From: Phialocephala subalpina
Lineage: Eukaryota; Ascomycota; Leotiomycetes; Helotiales; Mollisiaceae
DNA length: 64,000 nt
Direction: 5' to 3'
Assembly (NCBI GenBank): GCA_900073065.1
Contig: FJOG01000018.1
Location: 1-64,000 of the forward strand
Positions within the stretch are counted from its first letter, which is position 1, and each line of letters begins with the position of its first letter. The notes under the pieces were generated by a model. That model was not told where the DNA came from and searched no databases. It was given only the letters and a program-made list of their open reading frames with translations. Below, one piece after another: positions 12,471 to 24,071 of the stretch. A program made the position numbers and the translations under genes.

Positions 12471-14921
12471 ATGGCTCTTTTCGTTTTCGTCGCTGCCGCC
12501 TTAGCGGGCCAAAGTATGGCTGCCATGCTGTACAATGGCTTGCAGACGCAGATATTTTCGACTGAATTGAGCAGTGCTTGTGATGCAGCCCTGAATACTT
12601 CCATCAGCTGCCCAGAAGATATCATCCAGCTTACTACCTATGGCATCCAAGCAGTCGGTGAGTTGCTTGTATTAGGAGGGTTATCGCCATAAGACTTACA
12701 ATTCCAGGTTGGAATACGTCTTCTATGACTAGCCTCTGTACTTCAGAATGCGAGTCTTCTTTGGTTGAGCTGGCGACTGCGATTGAGACTGGATGTGGCT
12801 CCGCCACGTTAACAGTTGACAGCCAGAATATTACGTTTGCTGGCTGGGTAGATCACATGCAGTACAAAGTTGGTCTGATATGCTTGGCAGACACGGATAC
12901 CTCAGATTATTGTCTGGATGTTGAGAAGACGTACGTTACCCAAACATTCCCTTTTCTTGGTGGCTGATTTATTATGTAGCTGGAACATCACCGAGATGGT
13001 TCTGAATGACGCAGCAACCTGGCCTAACAACACCGACAAGTGTTACTTCGATGGGCAAGGTGAGTATTGGGAGTATGTCGTGGACGAGAACAACACTTGC
13101 TACAGCCCCTTTGAGTTTGAGTGGTCGGACGCAACTGTTGCAGCCGGATCCAACCAACTCGCAGCTCTAGACTACTATATCGAGCGTGGTGATCCAGTCG
13201 ATGATGACAATTATGGATGGCCTCTTCCGCTTGAGTTTGACGAGTACCCTCTCGAGATCCAATGTTCTTCTTGTTTCTTGTGAGTCCTATCCAACGCTTT
13301 CTAGCATCAGCCAGCTCATTCCAATAGGCAGAACTTCAGGTATGGTCTGGAGAACAAGTGGGGAGATGTATGGGAGTATGTATCCAACCCATTTCGAGTT
13401 CGCTTGTAGTACTAATTTCAGGAAGTAATGTTACTGCTCAAATATGGGAAAACATGAGAACAAACTGCAATCTCGACGATACGATCACCCCAGCAAATGA
13501 TTTCTCGAACGCACTGGAATAGTAAGAAGCAAGAGGCAAAGTGACGTGGGAGTCTTGCTGACATGCGCACAGCGGCTCCGAAATTCCTGTTGTCAACACA
13601 ACATTGGCTCAGACTTGTCCTCAGATCATCAGCATCGATAACACGGTTTCTCTAACTTGCAAAGAAGCAGCGCTGCAGTATCAGATCCCAAGTGCCGGCA
13701 TCTATAATCTCAATACTGGTCTTTATTGCATGGGCCTGAGCGATCAGACCATTTGTGCCCCTCTTTCATGTCCAGTTGCCGTTGTCAATCTGGGAGACGT
13801 TGTTCAAACGAACAATACAGAGAGTATCGCCAATTGGGTCGCTGGATTTTCTAACTTTACTGTTGCTCAATTTTATGCGTGGAATCCCTATATCAGCCTT
13901 GATCATGTTACTCATGGCACAGTTGTTTGTGTTGGGTCAGTCCGAGTAATTGTCTTTTAGGAATCGAGGATGGATGCTGATTCCTATAGACCTCCCGGAG
14001 GAGTTTACATCCCACCTACGGCTACTGTTGCCGTCCCGTCCGTTTACACCACAACAGCGTAGGTTATCTGGACTATTTAGTGTTGACAAGCAGCTAATTT
14101 ATCAGAATCGCTGCAAGCCCTACTCCATCCGGGACGATTCCCAACTGTGGTCTTTACTACACAGTGAAGGAGGGAGACGACTGCAGTCTCTTGTTGCTGA
14201 AGTACGGCTTGACGTTTTCAGACTTCATCAGTACGTATGCGCTCGAAGAGATGTATTTTACTGACATCCTGTAGACCTGAATCCTTCGATTGACTCTTCC
14301 TGCTCAAATCTAATTCTGGGAGATGACTACTGGTAATTCTGCTGATTCCTAACAAGGAACTCGCTAACGTCCAGTAGTGTCGCTGCTGTCGACGGGACAG
14401 TTGTGTCTAGCGTAACCACCACCAAAGCACCCGCAACATCAACCTCGAGATCCGCTACGACTGCAACGTCCTATGTCGCAGCTCCGAGTCCGACTAGCTC
14501 CGGAACTACACCGTACTGCTACGTTTGGTACACCGTCGCACCAGGTGATTCATGCAGCGATGTTGCGGCCGAATATAGCCTCACCTTGGCAGAGTTCATT
14601 GCTCTAAACACAAATGTTGACACGTCGTGCAATGGTTTCTGGGCGGGATACAGCTACTGTGTGTCCGGACAGGCGATTGCCAGCACTACAGTTTCCTCGG
14701 TTGCGACAACTACCTCAGCAACATCTGTTACCACGCCTACGCCTACACAGACGGGCATGGCAAGCGGCTGTACGATATTCTATGAAGCAGTGTCTGGTGA
14801 TGGCTGCTATGATATTGCGGCAGCGAATGGAATCACGTTGGATCAATTCTATGCTTGGAACACTGCTGTAGGAGCCTGTGTGAATTTGTGGCCCGGATAT
14901 TACTACTGTGTTGGCATGTAG
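12471..14921 (+). CDS. Secreted multi-LysM protein
   Basis: ATG at 12471 starts a signal peptide (MALFVFVAAALAGQSMAA). The first exons (to about 13520) form a Cys-containing N-terminal region with repeated N-glycosylation sequons and no known fold to my eye. LysM-type modules follow: one near 13600-13940 (WVAGFSNFTVAQFYAWNP), one near 14120-14340 (YYTVKEGDDCSLLLLKYGL...), one at about 14515-14670 (YTVAPGDSCSDVAAEYSLT... NxxVDTSC) and one at about 14770-14920 (GDGCYDIAAANGIT...CVNLWPGYYYCV). Ser/Thr-rich linkers separate them. About nine exons with short introns are needed. LysM binds chitin oligomers; fungal LysM proteins protect hyphae or hide chitin from hosts. It is divergent from a GH18 chitinase, an association known in other fungi. 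Exact internal splice sites are approximate. Confidence 0.85.
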
Positions 14922-14989
14922 AGGCAATGAGCTAAAATGCCTATCTGTACAACATCGATACATTGTGCTAGAAAGTCTCTTGGAAAACT

Positions 14990-16079
14990 TCAGGATTCAT
15001 GTTGAATCTTATCCCAAACATCGCGTTGAATCTGATCCCAAATATCTTCTGCATCCCGCGCCCAACCCTCCTGTCTGAAATCATCTGGCCAGCCGTACTG
15101 CTCTGTAAGTATCTTCTTCGCCTCATCGCGCTATCGAATCAATTAGCCAATTCTGGGTGGCAGAACTCGATACTTACATCTTCAAAACCCGTATTATAGC
15201 CGTAAAACTCTTTGTCCGACCTCGAGGGGCCATTTGGTATCAGCTGCAAGGATCGAACCTTCTCAATCAACTGTCTGAAGTAAGACGGTGCATCCTGCGG
15301 ATGACAGTTGCGGTAATGATCCGGCTCTGAGGGTATCTCAAGCACAAAGTCATCAGGGTTGTCGAAGCCGTCATTATTATCTAGTACCCTCACCGTATCT
15401 ACAGATTACTATTAGCTTAAGTCAATCAACAATTTGCCCGCGATCGGGTAGCCGAGGGAATTACAGCCAGCGACGTACTGGCTTTGGTATCGAGAATCAA
15501 GATCATCCCATCTCTCAAACAATGTGAGAGCGCTACATCGTGACTCAGTAGATAATTCAACCTCACGCCCCCAACGCCATCATTTTCTGGATCGCGACTC
15601 TTAACGATATCGTCGTCACGCAAGAACGAATATCCCATGGAGCCAGGGAATAAATGGCAGCCATATACTGTTTCCCCTTCATCGAGCCCCTCACGCTTCT
15701 GGACATTTGCGTACGGGCCATCGATGTACGGAATTTTCTTCATCAGTGAGATGATCACGTCGTCGATACCGAGCGACTTGCATAAGCGCTCGTTTATGTT
15801 GTGAGGGGGGTAGACGACCTGTGTGGGATGAAGGTAGGCCAGGGAAATTAGAAGGGAGTACCATTCGGTGATGAGGCCGACGATGGTCTCTTCATTGTAG
15901 GGTATGCCTGTAGGCGGAAGGAGGGGTGAGGGTTGTGGTGAGGGTGATGACGAGGACGAGGGTGCCCGAGGAGGTCGGGGTGGAGGTTCGTGAGCCGGCT
16001 GCTGGAGCAAGCGGATGAGTACAAGTAGGGCAAGGCCTATGGCAGCGGCAGAAATGATTTCTGCTGGTGATTGAAGCAT
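14990..16079 (-). CDS. Conserved-looking membrane-anchored protein of unknown function
   Basis: Three exons close in phase: 15479-16079, 15178-15398 and 14990-15130 give 320 residues. The N-terminus has one hydrophobic helix (ISAAAIGLALLVLIRLL), then a Pro/Ser-rich linker (about residues 30-55), then a soluble domain with ITEWYSLLISLAYLHP, RDGMILILDTKA and a C-terminal acidic/aromatic tail (AEDIWDQIQRDVWDKIQ). The single helix suggests an anchor. I do not recognise a domain and assign no reaction. It is convergent with the LysM gene, with only 68 bp between their stops, so their 3' UTRs probably overlap. The clean phase across three exons supports a real gene. Confidence 0.7.
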
Positions 16080-16844
16080 CTTGAGTCTTGAACTTGTTAT
16101 TGTATGATATTTGAAGTTGCAAAATCAAGTGCCGAAGTTCGTCCCGAGCCTAGACTAGAAAGCTAAACAACATCCGGGTACGGATTCATGGTCTTCTCGC
16201 TTAAACTTGCGTCAAGAGGGAATTCGACATCAGGGCCACCGAGTCCGAGTGCACAATGGAAGATGGACGGCGCTATGATATTCGTAGAGAAGTAGGTCCG
16301 AGTGCAAATGATGGGATATGAAATATTTCCTCTTGAAAAATACAAATGACAGTTGCCACAAAAGCTTGGCACATTCCACGACGTGGCCCGAAGTTTCACG
16401 TGATCTGGCGTTTAGCCGCAGAGCTGCGCCGCCTCAATATGAATGAGTCCCTCAGAGAGGAAGATACCTGAGGTAAAACAAAGTCTCCAGGGAGAATAGT
16501 CATGGCAGACTCTCCTGATCACTTGAATACGCCGCCGGTGGAGCTGTTGTGTCGTCGTCGCTGTCGCTGCGCGGCTTGCTACTGTGTGGGGGAGTGCCCG
16601 GCGTGGCCACAATAGAACAGAGGACTAGCACCAAAACGGGTACGAAAACCATCCGAATCAACTTATACTCGCCTGAGAACGAGCCCGCGGGGCAGAATGT
16701 CGAATCTACCTTGTCTCGCCGTAGAATCGTCGCCGATAGCCTATGAGTTGGTATAGGATACTTCTGGGGTGTATGGAAAAAATTTCAGCGGAGCCTCATA
16801 AGAACCGGTAAAGGAGAGGATGTTGGCAAAGCACTTTAAACAAA
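16080..16844. other. Intergenic, no gene seen
   Basis: Upstream of the anchored-protein gene and left of the repeat-rich tract. Short open stretches occur on both strands without motifs. Nothing I can support as a gene or RNA. Confidence 0.4.
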
Positions 16845-16910
16845 ACATGTTAAGGGGACGTAGTGGAAAATATGTTAAGGGGGCGATATTGGAAACTTGT
16901 TAAGGAGACG
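16845..16910 (+). repeat. Three tandem copies of a ~26-bp unit
   Basis: The unit reads roughly (a/c)ATGTTAAGGGG.CG followed by TA.TGGAAA. It occurs three times in a row with small differences, the third copy ending in GTTAAGGAGACG. It stands at the left edge of a purine-rich tract. Confidence 0.6.
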
Positions 16911-17699
16911 GTTTACCTTGGACTTTGCACGACTGTTCGGATGGAAAGGTGGTTGGGTCTCAGTATACGGCTTTTCTTGTTGGTTATAGAATGGAGGGAG
17001 CCGATGAAATTGCCTAGCCTTCGGGACCGTATGAGCTTGCGAACTGGTTAATTCAACTACGCTCGAAAGTTGGGAGTCGCGCAATAGTTGGAGGAGGGCC
17101 GGACGGACATATGGCAGAAGGTATCGGACGGATACATGGCGAGAAGCTACGGACGGACATATGGCGGAGTGGAAGGGGAAAACGATCTTGTACTTTGGTT
17201 AGTGGGAGCGGAAACGTCTGCGTATACTGCGTGGCTACGGGCGTACGACAGGCAACTCCTGCTAGACATAGTCGGCCTTGTGGAGAGGGGAGACCCGGCA
17301 AAGTATCGCGAAACGGTTTATTACCGCGGGGCGAGGCATATGATGGCGGCCATAGGGAGGGAACGTCCTGTCGGCGAGCAGGCTCCGAGGCCTTTGTATG
17401 AGACTGTCTATATGGCCCGAGAGGACGGACGCGTATGTCGGTCTACTGGCAGAACCTATAGGGCAGTTGGCATGGTGGGTTGAGGTAAGCTTAAAGAGCA
17501 AATAGGGTAGAGGGCGTACGGGTCTGTTTATGCTCCGGGACGGATACGTCGAAGTAGGCGTGGAAAAGTGAGCAAAAAGGGCAAAAATCAGGAGGGAATG
17601 TGAGTCTAGACGGCAAAAGACTAGACAGCCTGCGGGAAAGCGTGGACGAGGGTTTGTCGCCTCTTCTTATATTGTATTTAGCTTGCTAGGTACAATATA
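16911..17699. other. Purine-rich tract left of the LINE
   Basis: The plus strand is unusually rich in G and A, with recurring CGGACGGACATATGGC / CGGATACATGGC words at about 17100-17170. One 131-codon open stretch exists but has no family motif. It could be the 5' part (ORF1 region) of the LINE whose zinc knuckles begin at 17.7 kb, or an unrelated repeat; I cannot decide. Confidence 0.4.
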
Positions 17700-19197
17700 A
17701 TTCTATTCTGCAGGGTCTTCGAGCCTCGACACGGCCCACCAAACTGCTATAGATGCCAGGAAGTGGGGCATAAGGCGTACTCATGCACGAAACCGCAAGT
17801 CTGTGCCAAGTGTGCTCAAATGGGACACCATCACAGTGAATGTCAAGCGGTGATACCGAAATGCGCCACATTCGGAGGACCACATGAATCGTTCAGCAGG
17901 AACTGCGGAATGCGTCACAGCTCTTGAGATGCATAGGACTTTCAGATTCTCCAGTTGAATGTCCGGAAGCAGCGAGTAGTGCAACACAGTTTAATGAACG
18001 ATCAACGACTTATAGAGTTTAGAGCATTAGCAATATCCGAGTCATATGCGTGGACAGCTAACCACGTAGTGGCAACGGCCCCTATAAGACATCCGAATTG
18101 GACCAAAGTGGTCCCACGGTCCAACGTGAAGAAAGATGGGCGTTCCGGAGCATGCTCTAGATCCGAAAGGACATCGAAGTAGAACAGGTGCCGGTGCAAT
18201 CGTCGGATTTAACGGCAGCGGTTTTGAGGCTGCCGGACCGATCGGTACTGTTAGTATCAGTCTATATCGAACCGCATGACGCAAAGGCATTGAAGGACGC
18301 GACATGCAAATTACATCAACTAATCCAAGAAACACGCAATAAGATCGGCACCCGAGTGGATGTAGTACTTGCCGGAGACTTCAACCGGCATGATCAATTA
18401 TAGGGAGGGGATGATGTTGCTTGGGAAAGGCAAAGAGAGGCGGATCCGATCATCGACCTTATGAGTGATCACGCCCTTCGAAGTTTGCTACCTAGGGGCA
18501 CCAAAATGTGGCAACGGGGGAATCACGAGTCAACAATTGATTTGATATTAGTCTCAGAGGAACTAGCAATATCAGTAGTAAAGTGTACAACCTACACGAC
18601 TGAACATAGATCTGATCACAGAGCAATTAAGACAACTTTTGATGTTGCGACCCCGGAACGAGTTGATAAAGCAAAGTTACTTTTCAAGAACGCACCGTGG
18701 AATGATATAAAGGCGAGGATTGCCACCTCTCTCTATAGGATCCCCTTCGGAGGCACCGTACAACAGCAGACCGATAGGCTGATAACAGCAGTACTGGAAG
18801 CAGTCCATGCACTTACTCCAAAAGCCAAGCCTTCACCATATGCGAAGAGATAGTGGACCACGGACCTCACCCAGCTTCGGCGAGTCTACACATACTGGAG
18901 GAATCAAGCAAGAACTCAACGGCGAATAGGTCACATGTTTCCAAACTTAGAACAGCAAGCAAATAATGCTGCTAAGGAATACTATGATGCCGTCCGAAGA
19001 CAGAAAAAGGCGCACTGGGAGGATTTTCTCGCGGATGACACAACATCTGGCAAGCAGCAAAGTACCTGGATCCCAGTAGCAGCTCAGCATTTGACAAGAT
19101 ACCGCCGCTAATAAGAAGAGACGGATCTACCACAAAAAGCAAAACTGAACAAGCGAAAGAACTGTTGTCTGTGTTCTTTCCCGTGCCCGTGTATTGA
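17700..19197 (+). mobile_element. 3'-truncated Tad-type LINE (non-LTR retrotransposon) relic
   Basis: 17713-17925 encodes the end of ORF1 with two CX2CX4HX4C zinc knuckles (CYRCQEVGHKAYSC, CAKCAQMGHHHSEC) and a degenerate third. ORF2 starts near 17945 (LQILQLNVRKQR) with the endonuclease/exonuclease/phosphatase domain: AISESYAW, APIRHPNWTK, VVLAGDFNRH, STIDLILVSEE, RSDHRAI. It continues through the linker before reverse transcriptase (AKELLSVFFP) and ends abruptly at about 19197, so the RT domain is missing. In-frame TAG codons at 18158, 18401 and 18851 stand where the family usually has Trp, and at least one frameshift lies near 19045. It is non-functional. Loss of the 3' end is unusual, because LINE copies are normally truncated at the 5' end. 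Confidence 0.88.
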
Positions 19198-19695
19198 GCT
19201 TTGCTGCAACAAATAATATTGTTCCTGCTTTGCTGGGGCAATGGCGTTTTTCTGATTCTGTGGTTGGAGAATGGTCAGCTGGGATGGGTTGCCAAAAATG
19301 AGATTGTTGGTTTTCATTTCGAACAATGACTTTGCGGGTTTTCAGGAATGGATGCGTACACGGATACAGACTGGACTGTGTGGGTTTCTTTAGTTCTCAT
19401 TGTCAAAGATTGCGATTGAGGCAGGGTTTTGTATTTTACTTGGACATTCGATGAAAATCAATGATCACATTGAACTCGGAGACCACAATCTTCAATGTCC
19501 CACTTCGAGTACGTGAGTGCTCGACTTCCAATCAAAAGAATGCGATGTATCATTGAAGAAGCGAACGCCATTACCAATACTATCTACCTAGCCCCATCAC
19601 CTCCGCTCTGTTACCTTTCCATCAAGCTCCCCACCCAATCTCCCACCTTCCAGGGTCCTTGCCATTCCTCTCTTCTATGTTTACGTGTATAAAGT
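19198..19695. other. Intergenic, no gene seen
   Basis: Between the broken end of the LINE and the 3' end of the lipocalin-like gene. Only short frames without motifs are visible. The last ~50 bases are probably the 3' UTR of the gene on the minus strand. Confidence 0.4.
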
Positions 19696-20428
19696 CTACT
19701 TCTTCCCCTGCCAATTATAAACCAACCTAGCCTTTAACACCGTATCCCCCTTCTTAACCACAACCCTCCTCACATAATATCTTTTCCCATCAATAATGGC
19801 AAATCCCCAGATCTGATCGGCCGTCCATCCTTTCTCCGAATTCTCGACCCAACTCTCAATATGTTTTTCTCCAGCCGGCCCACTGCTCTCATTATCCTCA
19901 AGCCACCCATCTTTCAAGAACGAATCCTCAACACCACTCAAGTCAATCCACCTACTCCGACCCTTGAGTTTCCCGAAAACGTGGTCTTCGTGTTCACGTT
20001 TTTCCCAGTCGAGGATTCGGAGCTCGGTGGTGCCTTTTATGCCTCCCGTAGCGGTTTGTTCGATGTCTATGTGGACGATGCCATCGTCGCCGAGGTATTG
20101 TTTTGCGTGGAGGGTGACGGTGGCGAGGGCGATGGCTTTGCGGGTCCACCAGCCGATGCCTTGGAGGGCGAGGATTGCGTCGGTGTCGTCAGATAAGGTT
20201 TTGTTCTTTTGGGGGTTAGTAGGGACGGCAGATTATGGAGAGGGAAACTGGTGAGAATAAAGGGAGGAATTGGGAGAGTGGTGGCAGATTAGAGAGTGAA
20301 ACGTGGTTTGGAGGGGCAGTGATGTGGGACGATTTTGTGATTCAAGTCGAAGATTTAATGGAATTGAAGCTCACCATCACCCATACACCCGTCAAATCTT
20401 TCAACGTAATCTCTGCTGGAGCTGCCAT
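19696..20428 (-). CDS. Small lipocalin-like protein, function unknown
   Basis: Two exons in perfect phase: 20375-20428 (18 codons, MAAPAEITLKDLTGVWVM) and 19696-20205, joined across a GTGAGC...TACTAAC...AG intron, giving 187 residues. The start is set by the exon-1 ATG at 20428; reading from an ATG in exon 2 would lose the first strand. The early LTGVWVMNKTLS resembles the GxW opening of lipocalin/fatty-acid-binding folds. The body alternates short polar/hydrophobic strands (GIVHIDIEQTA, TELRILDWEKREHE, GFAIIDGKRYYVRRVVV) as in a beta barrel. No signal peptide, so probably cytosolic. The ligand is unknown. It is divergent from ILV3 with about 770 bp between starts. Confidence 0.8.
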
Positions 20429-21199
20429 CTTGAAGTTCGTGGCTGTTCAAGTGTTGTGTTGTTGTGTTGTTGCAAAATTCGAAATTCGGTATCGTGTCCA
20501 AGCAAGTACCAGGCTTCGTTTCAGGCCAGCAGAATCATATGACAATCCCCGACAATTCAGGTACGAGAAACAGGACCAGTCCCCTCTTATATCTCTTGAA
20601 GCTCTGCTCCTCAATGCAACATTCCCCACGTGTACTCCAAAAGAAGCCGAGGTGATCTTCAGGGCGACTCAAACGTGATAGAGTAGCCTTTGTTCGCATG
20701 TGTCGTTAGAGACAATCTGGGGTACCGATGACAAGCTTGGCTTGTTACGGAAGTGTTGGCGAGACAGGCAGCGGGGCGGATCTCTTCTTTGGGCTTAGTC
20801 TTGCGAGGGAAGGACAAGGCTGAGGGTGTGTAAAGGCGAGGGTGTGAGTGGTGGATGCGAGGAAGAGTGGGGTGGAACCGAGGTGCATTTGTGGGGCTGG
20901 ATTTGGGTGAAGGATGGAGAGAAAGGCGGTGAAGGGTGGGCAGAATGATGAAAATGTTTTGAATGTTCGGGATGTCACAGGGACTCGTTTATTTCAACGG
21001 GTCCGATTGACGGAAGGGCGTTGTGAAGCTAAAAGTTTATGACTGTGCGAGCTGTGAGTCTTGCTTGCAAATAGCTACCAGGAGAGCAACAGAGGTGAAG
21101 CACCGTCTGAAGCCGAATTGGTGTCAGTCTTGGGACGATACACTACATCAGACTTTGAGAAGCTAGTTGATTGGTGCCCTCAATTGATCAACCGCAATC
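20429..21199. promoter_or_regulatory. Divergent promoter region of lipocalin-like gene and ILV3
   Basis: No gene is supported. A TGAGTC core lies at 21055-21060, about 145 bp before the ILV3 start. It differs from the palindromic Gcn4/CpcA site TGAGTCA only in the last base. Amino-acid biosynthesis genes are commonly under cross-pathway control, so it is a candidate site, but a six-base match can occur by chance. Confidence 0.3.
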
Positions 21200-23048
21200 A
21201 TGCTTCCTCAATTGAGAGCTGGTGCGAACATGACGTCCAGAACAGCTTCAAAATACATGTAAGCTGCTCCCTCCCATCTGCCACCTCTGCTAATCCTCTC
21301 ACAGTCGTGGCATGTCCTCGTCTGCTGCCCGAGCTGCCCAAAATGACGAACCAAGACTCAACAAGGTCTCTGCGGCCATCACACAACCCAAATCCCAAGG
21401 AGCTTCCCAAGCTATGCTCTACGCCACTGGCATGACCGAAGAAGGATTGAACAAGGCACAAGTCGGCATCTCCTCAGTATGGTACTCCGGAAATCCGTGC
21501 AACATGCACTTGATGGACCTCAACAACCGAGTGAAGAAAGGTGTCGAGGCAGCAGACTTGATTGGATACCAATTCAACACCATTGGAGTCTCGGACGGTA
21601 TCTCCATGGGCACAAAGGGCATGAGATATAGCTTGCAATCCCGAGATCTGATCGCAGATTCCATCGAGACGGTGATGGGTGGCCAATGGTATGATGCCAA
21701 CATCTCCATCCCGGGTTGTGACAAGAACATGCCCGGTGTAATGATGGCTATCGGACGAGTAAACCGCCCTTCCCTCATGGTCTACGGAGGTTCCATCAAG
21801 CCGGGCTGCGCAGCAACCCAGAACAACGCCGACATCGATATCATCTCCGCCTTCCAAGCCTATGGTCAATTCATCACTGGCGAGATCAACGAGGAGCAAC
21901 GCTTCGATGTCATCCGTCACGCCTGTCCCGGCGGCGGAGCATGCGGAGGAATGTACACCGCAAACACAATGGCGACCGCTATCGAAGTCATGGGCATGAC
22001 TCTCCCCGGCTCTTCATCCAACCCCGCTGAATCACAAGCCAAGTACGACGAGTGCCACGCAGCCGGGGCCGCGATTCGAAACCTGCTCGTCAACGATATC
22101 CGTCCCCGAGATATCATGACCAGACAAGCTTTCGAAAATGCCATGATTCTCGTGAACATCACCGGAGGCTCTACAAACGCCGTCTTGCATCTCATCGCCA
22201 TCGCAGACGCTGTTGGCGTTAAGTTGACAATCGATGATTTCCAATCCGTCTCAGACCGTATTCCCTTCTTGGCCGACTTGAAGCCCTCAGGAAAATACGT
22301 AATGCACGACTTGTTCAAAATTGGTGGCACACCCGCTCTCCTCAAATTCCTCCTTAAGGAAGGAGTCATCGACGGTTCCGGCATCACCGTAACCGGCAAA
22401 ACCCTCGCCGAGAACCTGGAACCATTCCCCGATTTCCCAGCAGATCAAAAGATCATCCGTCCCCTCTCCAACCCCATCAAGAAAACTGGCCATATCCAAA
22501 TCCTGCGCGGTTCATTGGCACCAGGTGGATCCGTCGGTAAAATCACTGGCAAAGAAGGTCTCCGCTTCGAAGGTGTAGCCCGCTGCTTTGACGACGAAGA
22601 CGACATGTTCTCCGCCGTCGAAGCCGGCACCATCAAGAAGGGTGAGAAAACCGTCGTCGTAATCCGCTACGAAGGACCAAAAGGCGGACCCGGTATGCCC
22701 GAGATGCTGAAACCCTCTTCCGCAATCATGGGTGCGGGTCTTGGTCAAGATGTTGCACTTATCACCGATGGAAGGTTTTCGGGAGGAAGTCACGGTTTCT
22801 TGATTGGGCATATTGTTCCCGAAGCGCAGGAGGGCGGTCCGATTGGGTTGGTCAGGGATGGGGATAAGATTGTTATTGATGCTGAGAAGAGGGTTATGGA
22901 TTTGTTGGTTGATGAGGAGGAGCTTGAGAAGAGGAGGAAGGAATTTGTGCCTAAGCCTCTTAAGTACAAGAAAGGTACTCTTGCTAAGTATGCGAGGAAT
23001 GTCCAAGATGCGAGCCACGGCTGCATCACGGATGGTGACATCGAGTAG
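21200..23048 (+). CDS. ILV3: Dihydroxyacid dehydratase, mitochondrial (branched-chain amino acid synthesis)
   Basis: Catalyses dehydration of 2,3-dihydroxy-isovalerate and its methylvalerate homologue to the 2-keto acids in valine, isoleucine and leucine synthesis. Exon 1 at 21200-21258 and exon 2 at 21305-23048 give 600 residues. The ATG at 21200 is chosen because it adds a basic, Ser/Ala-rich leader ([20 protein letters not shown], then [10 protein letters not shown]) typical of mitochondrial targeting; the ATG at 21312 would lose half of it. The Fe-S cysteines lie in [17 protein letters not shown] and [16 protein letters not shown]. Other family blocks are [35 protein letters not shown] and the C-terminal HGCITDGD. 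Length and order match the IlvD/Edd family. It appears intact, with strongly coding codon use. Confidence 0.97.
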
Positions 23049-24071
23049 AAGGTTGACCTGGTTGAGCGCTGGAGGGGAGTGAGGCGTGGATCGTAGGGAG
23101 TATTTGGGAGGAAGGAAAGGCAAAATTGAGGAAATGTATATATTCTGTATGTTGAACGAAAAGTGCTTGCTTTCTCCTAATCCTCGACGCACCATCTGGC
23201 ATCACACAGTCCTCCTTCCCTCCGCCCTGGAGCCGAAGTCCATTTCTTAAAACGTACTTCCACTTCCTAGCTTAGAAGTCTTTCTCTCAACTTTCTAACA
23301 GCTCAATATCTAGCTACAAGGTCTGGATTCAGTCTCCTTCATTACATACCGCTGTTTCCAGAAACAGAACCGATATTGGATGGCCTCAATTCCTGCTTTG
23401 ACTGGGACATTCACTCGCTGCTAGTGCAGAGGGGAAGGGAAGGGCGGAGCGGAAGCTAACTCTCCCGGGCCGGACCGTATTCGTGTGCTATCACAAATCC
23501 GAATGTCCGTAGCCCTGGGTCATTGTACGGTACGAACAATACGAATCAAAAGTTCGAGTTTAGTTGAAACAATTTCTATATATGGCTCTAGCATAGACGG
23601 GACAGCGGAGCTTGCGTCAGGGTCTCTCAATTGTACTGTAATGTATCAAATGTAACTTTGTTGCACATCTTTACTTTGAACTCTTGACGGACATTAGGAG
23701 GCAATTTTGGTTCCAAGGTCATCGTAGGGTTCTGGTGTGACCTTGGAAGACAGCTTCTCTGTTGTGAGGGGCTTTTTACTTTCCGCGCAGTCAAGTAGGG
23801 CCCGATAATTACGGAAAGTAAGTAGGAAAGCCATGAAGATCTTGACAAGACTAGAGGTAGACGGTAACTGGAGAGCATGAAATGAAGCTCCTCCTCTTTC
23901 TGCAAATCTTCGTCTTGATATCCCGTAACATAAATCCATTCAACAATCCGGGCATCGAGTCTATAACCAATCCATGCACTCCATTCCATCTATCCAGTTC
24001 CGTGTCATAATCCCTAATCATACACGTCCTGCCCAACTTTCTCCTCCCACCGTCATAATCCCTACCGTTCT
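23049..24071. other. Convergent intergenic region
   Basis: Lies between the 3' ends of ILV3 and the RNase T2 gene. Only short motif-free frames. A T/C-rich stretch and the first ~100 bases after 23048 are probably ILV3 3' UTR. No RNA gene recognised. Confidence 0.4.

Noticed and set aside
22512..23195. 227-codon frame antisense to ILV3
   Set aside because: Mirror of strongly coding ILV3 sequence; no start context and no motif.
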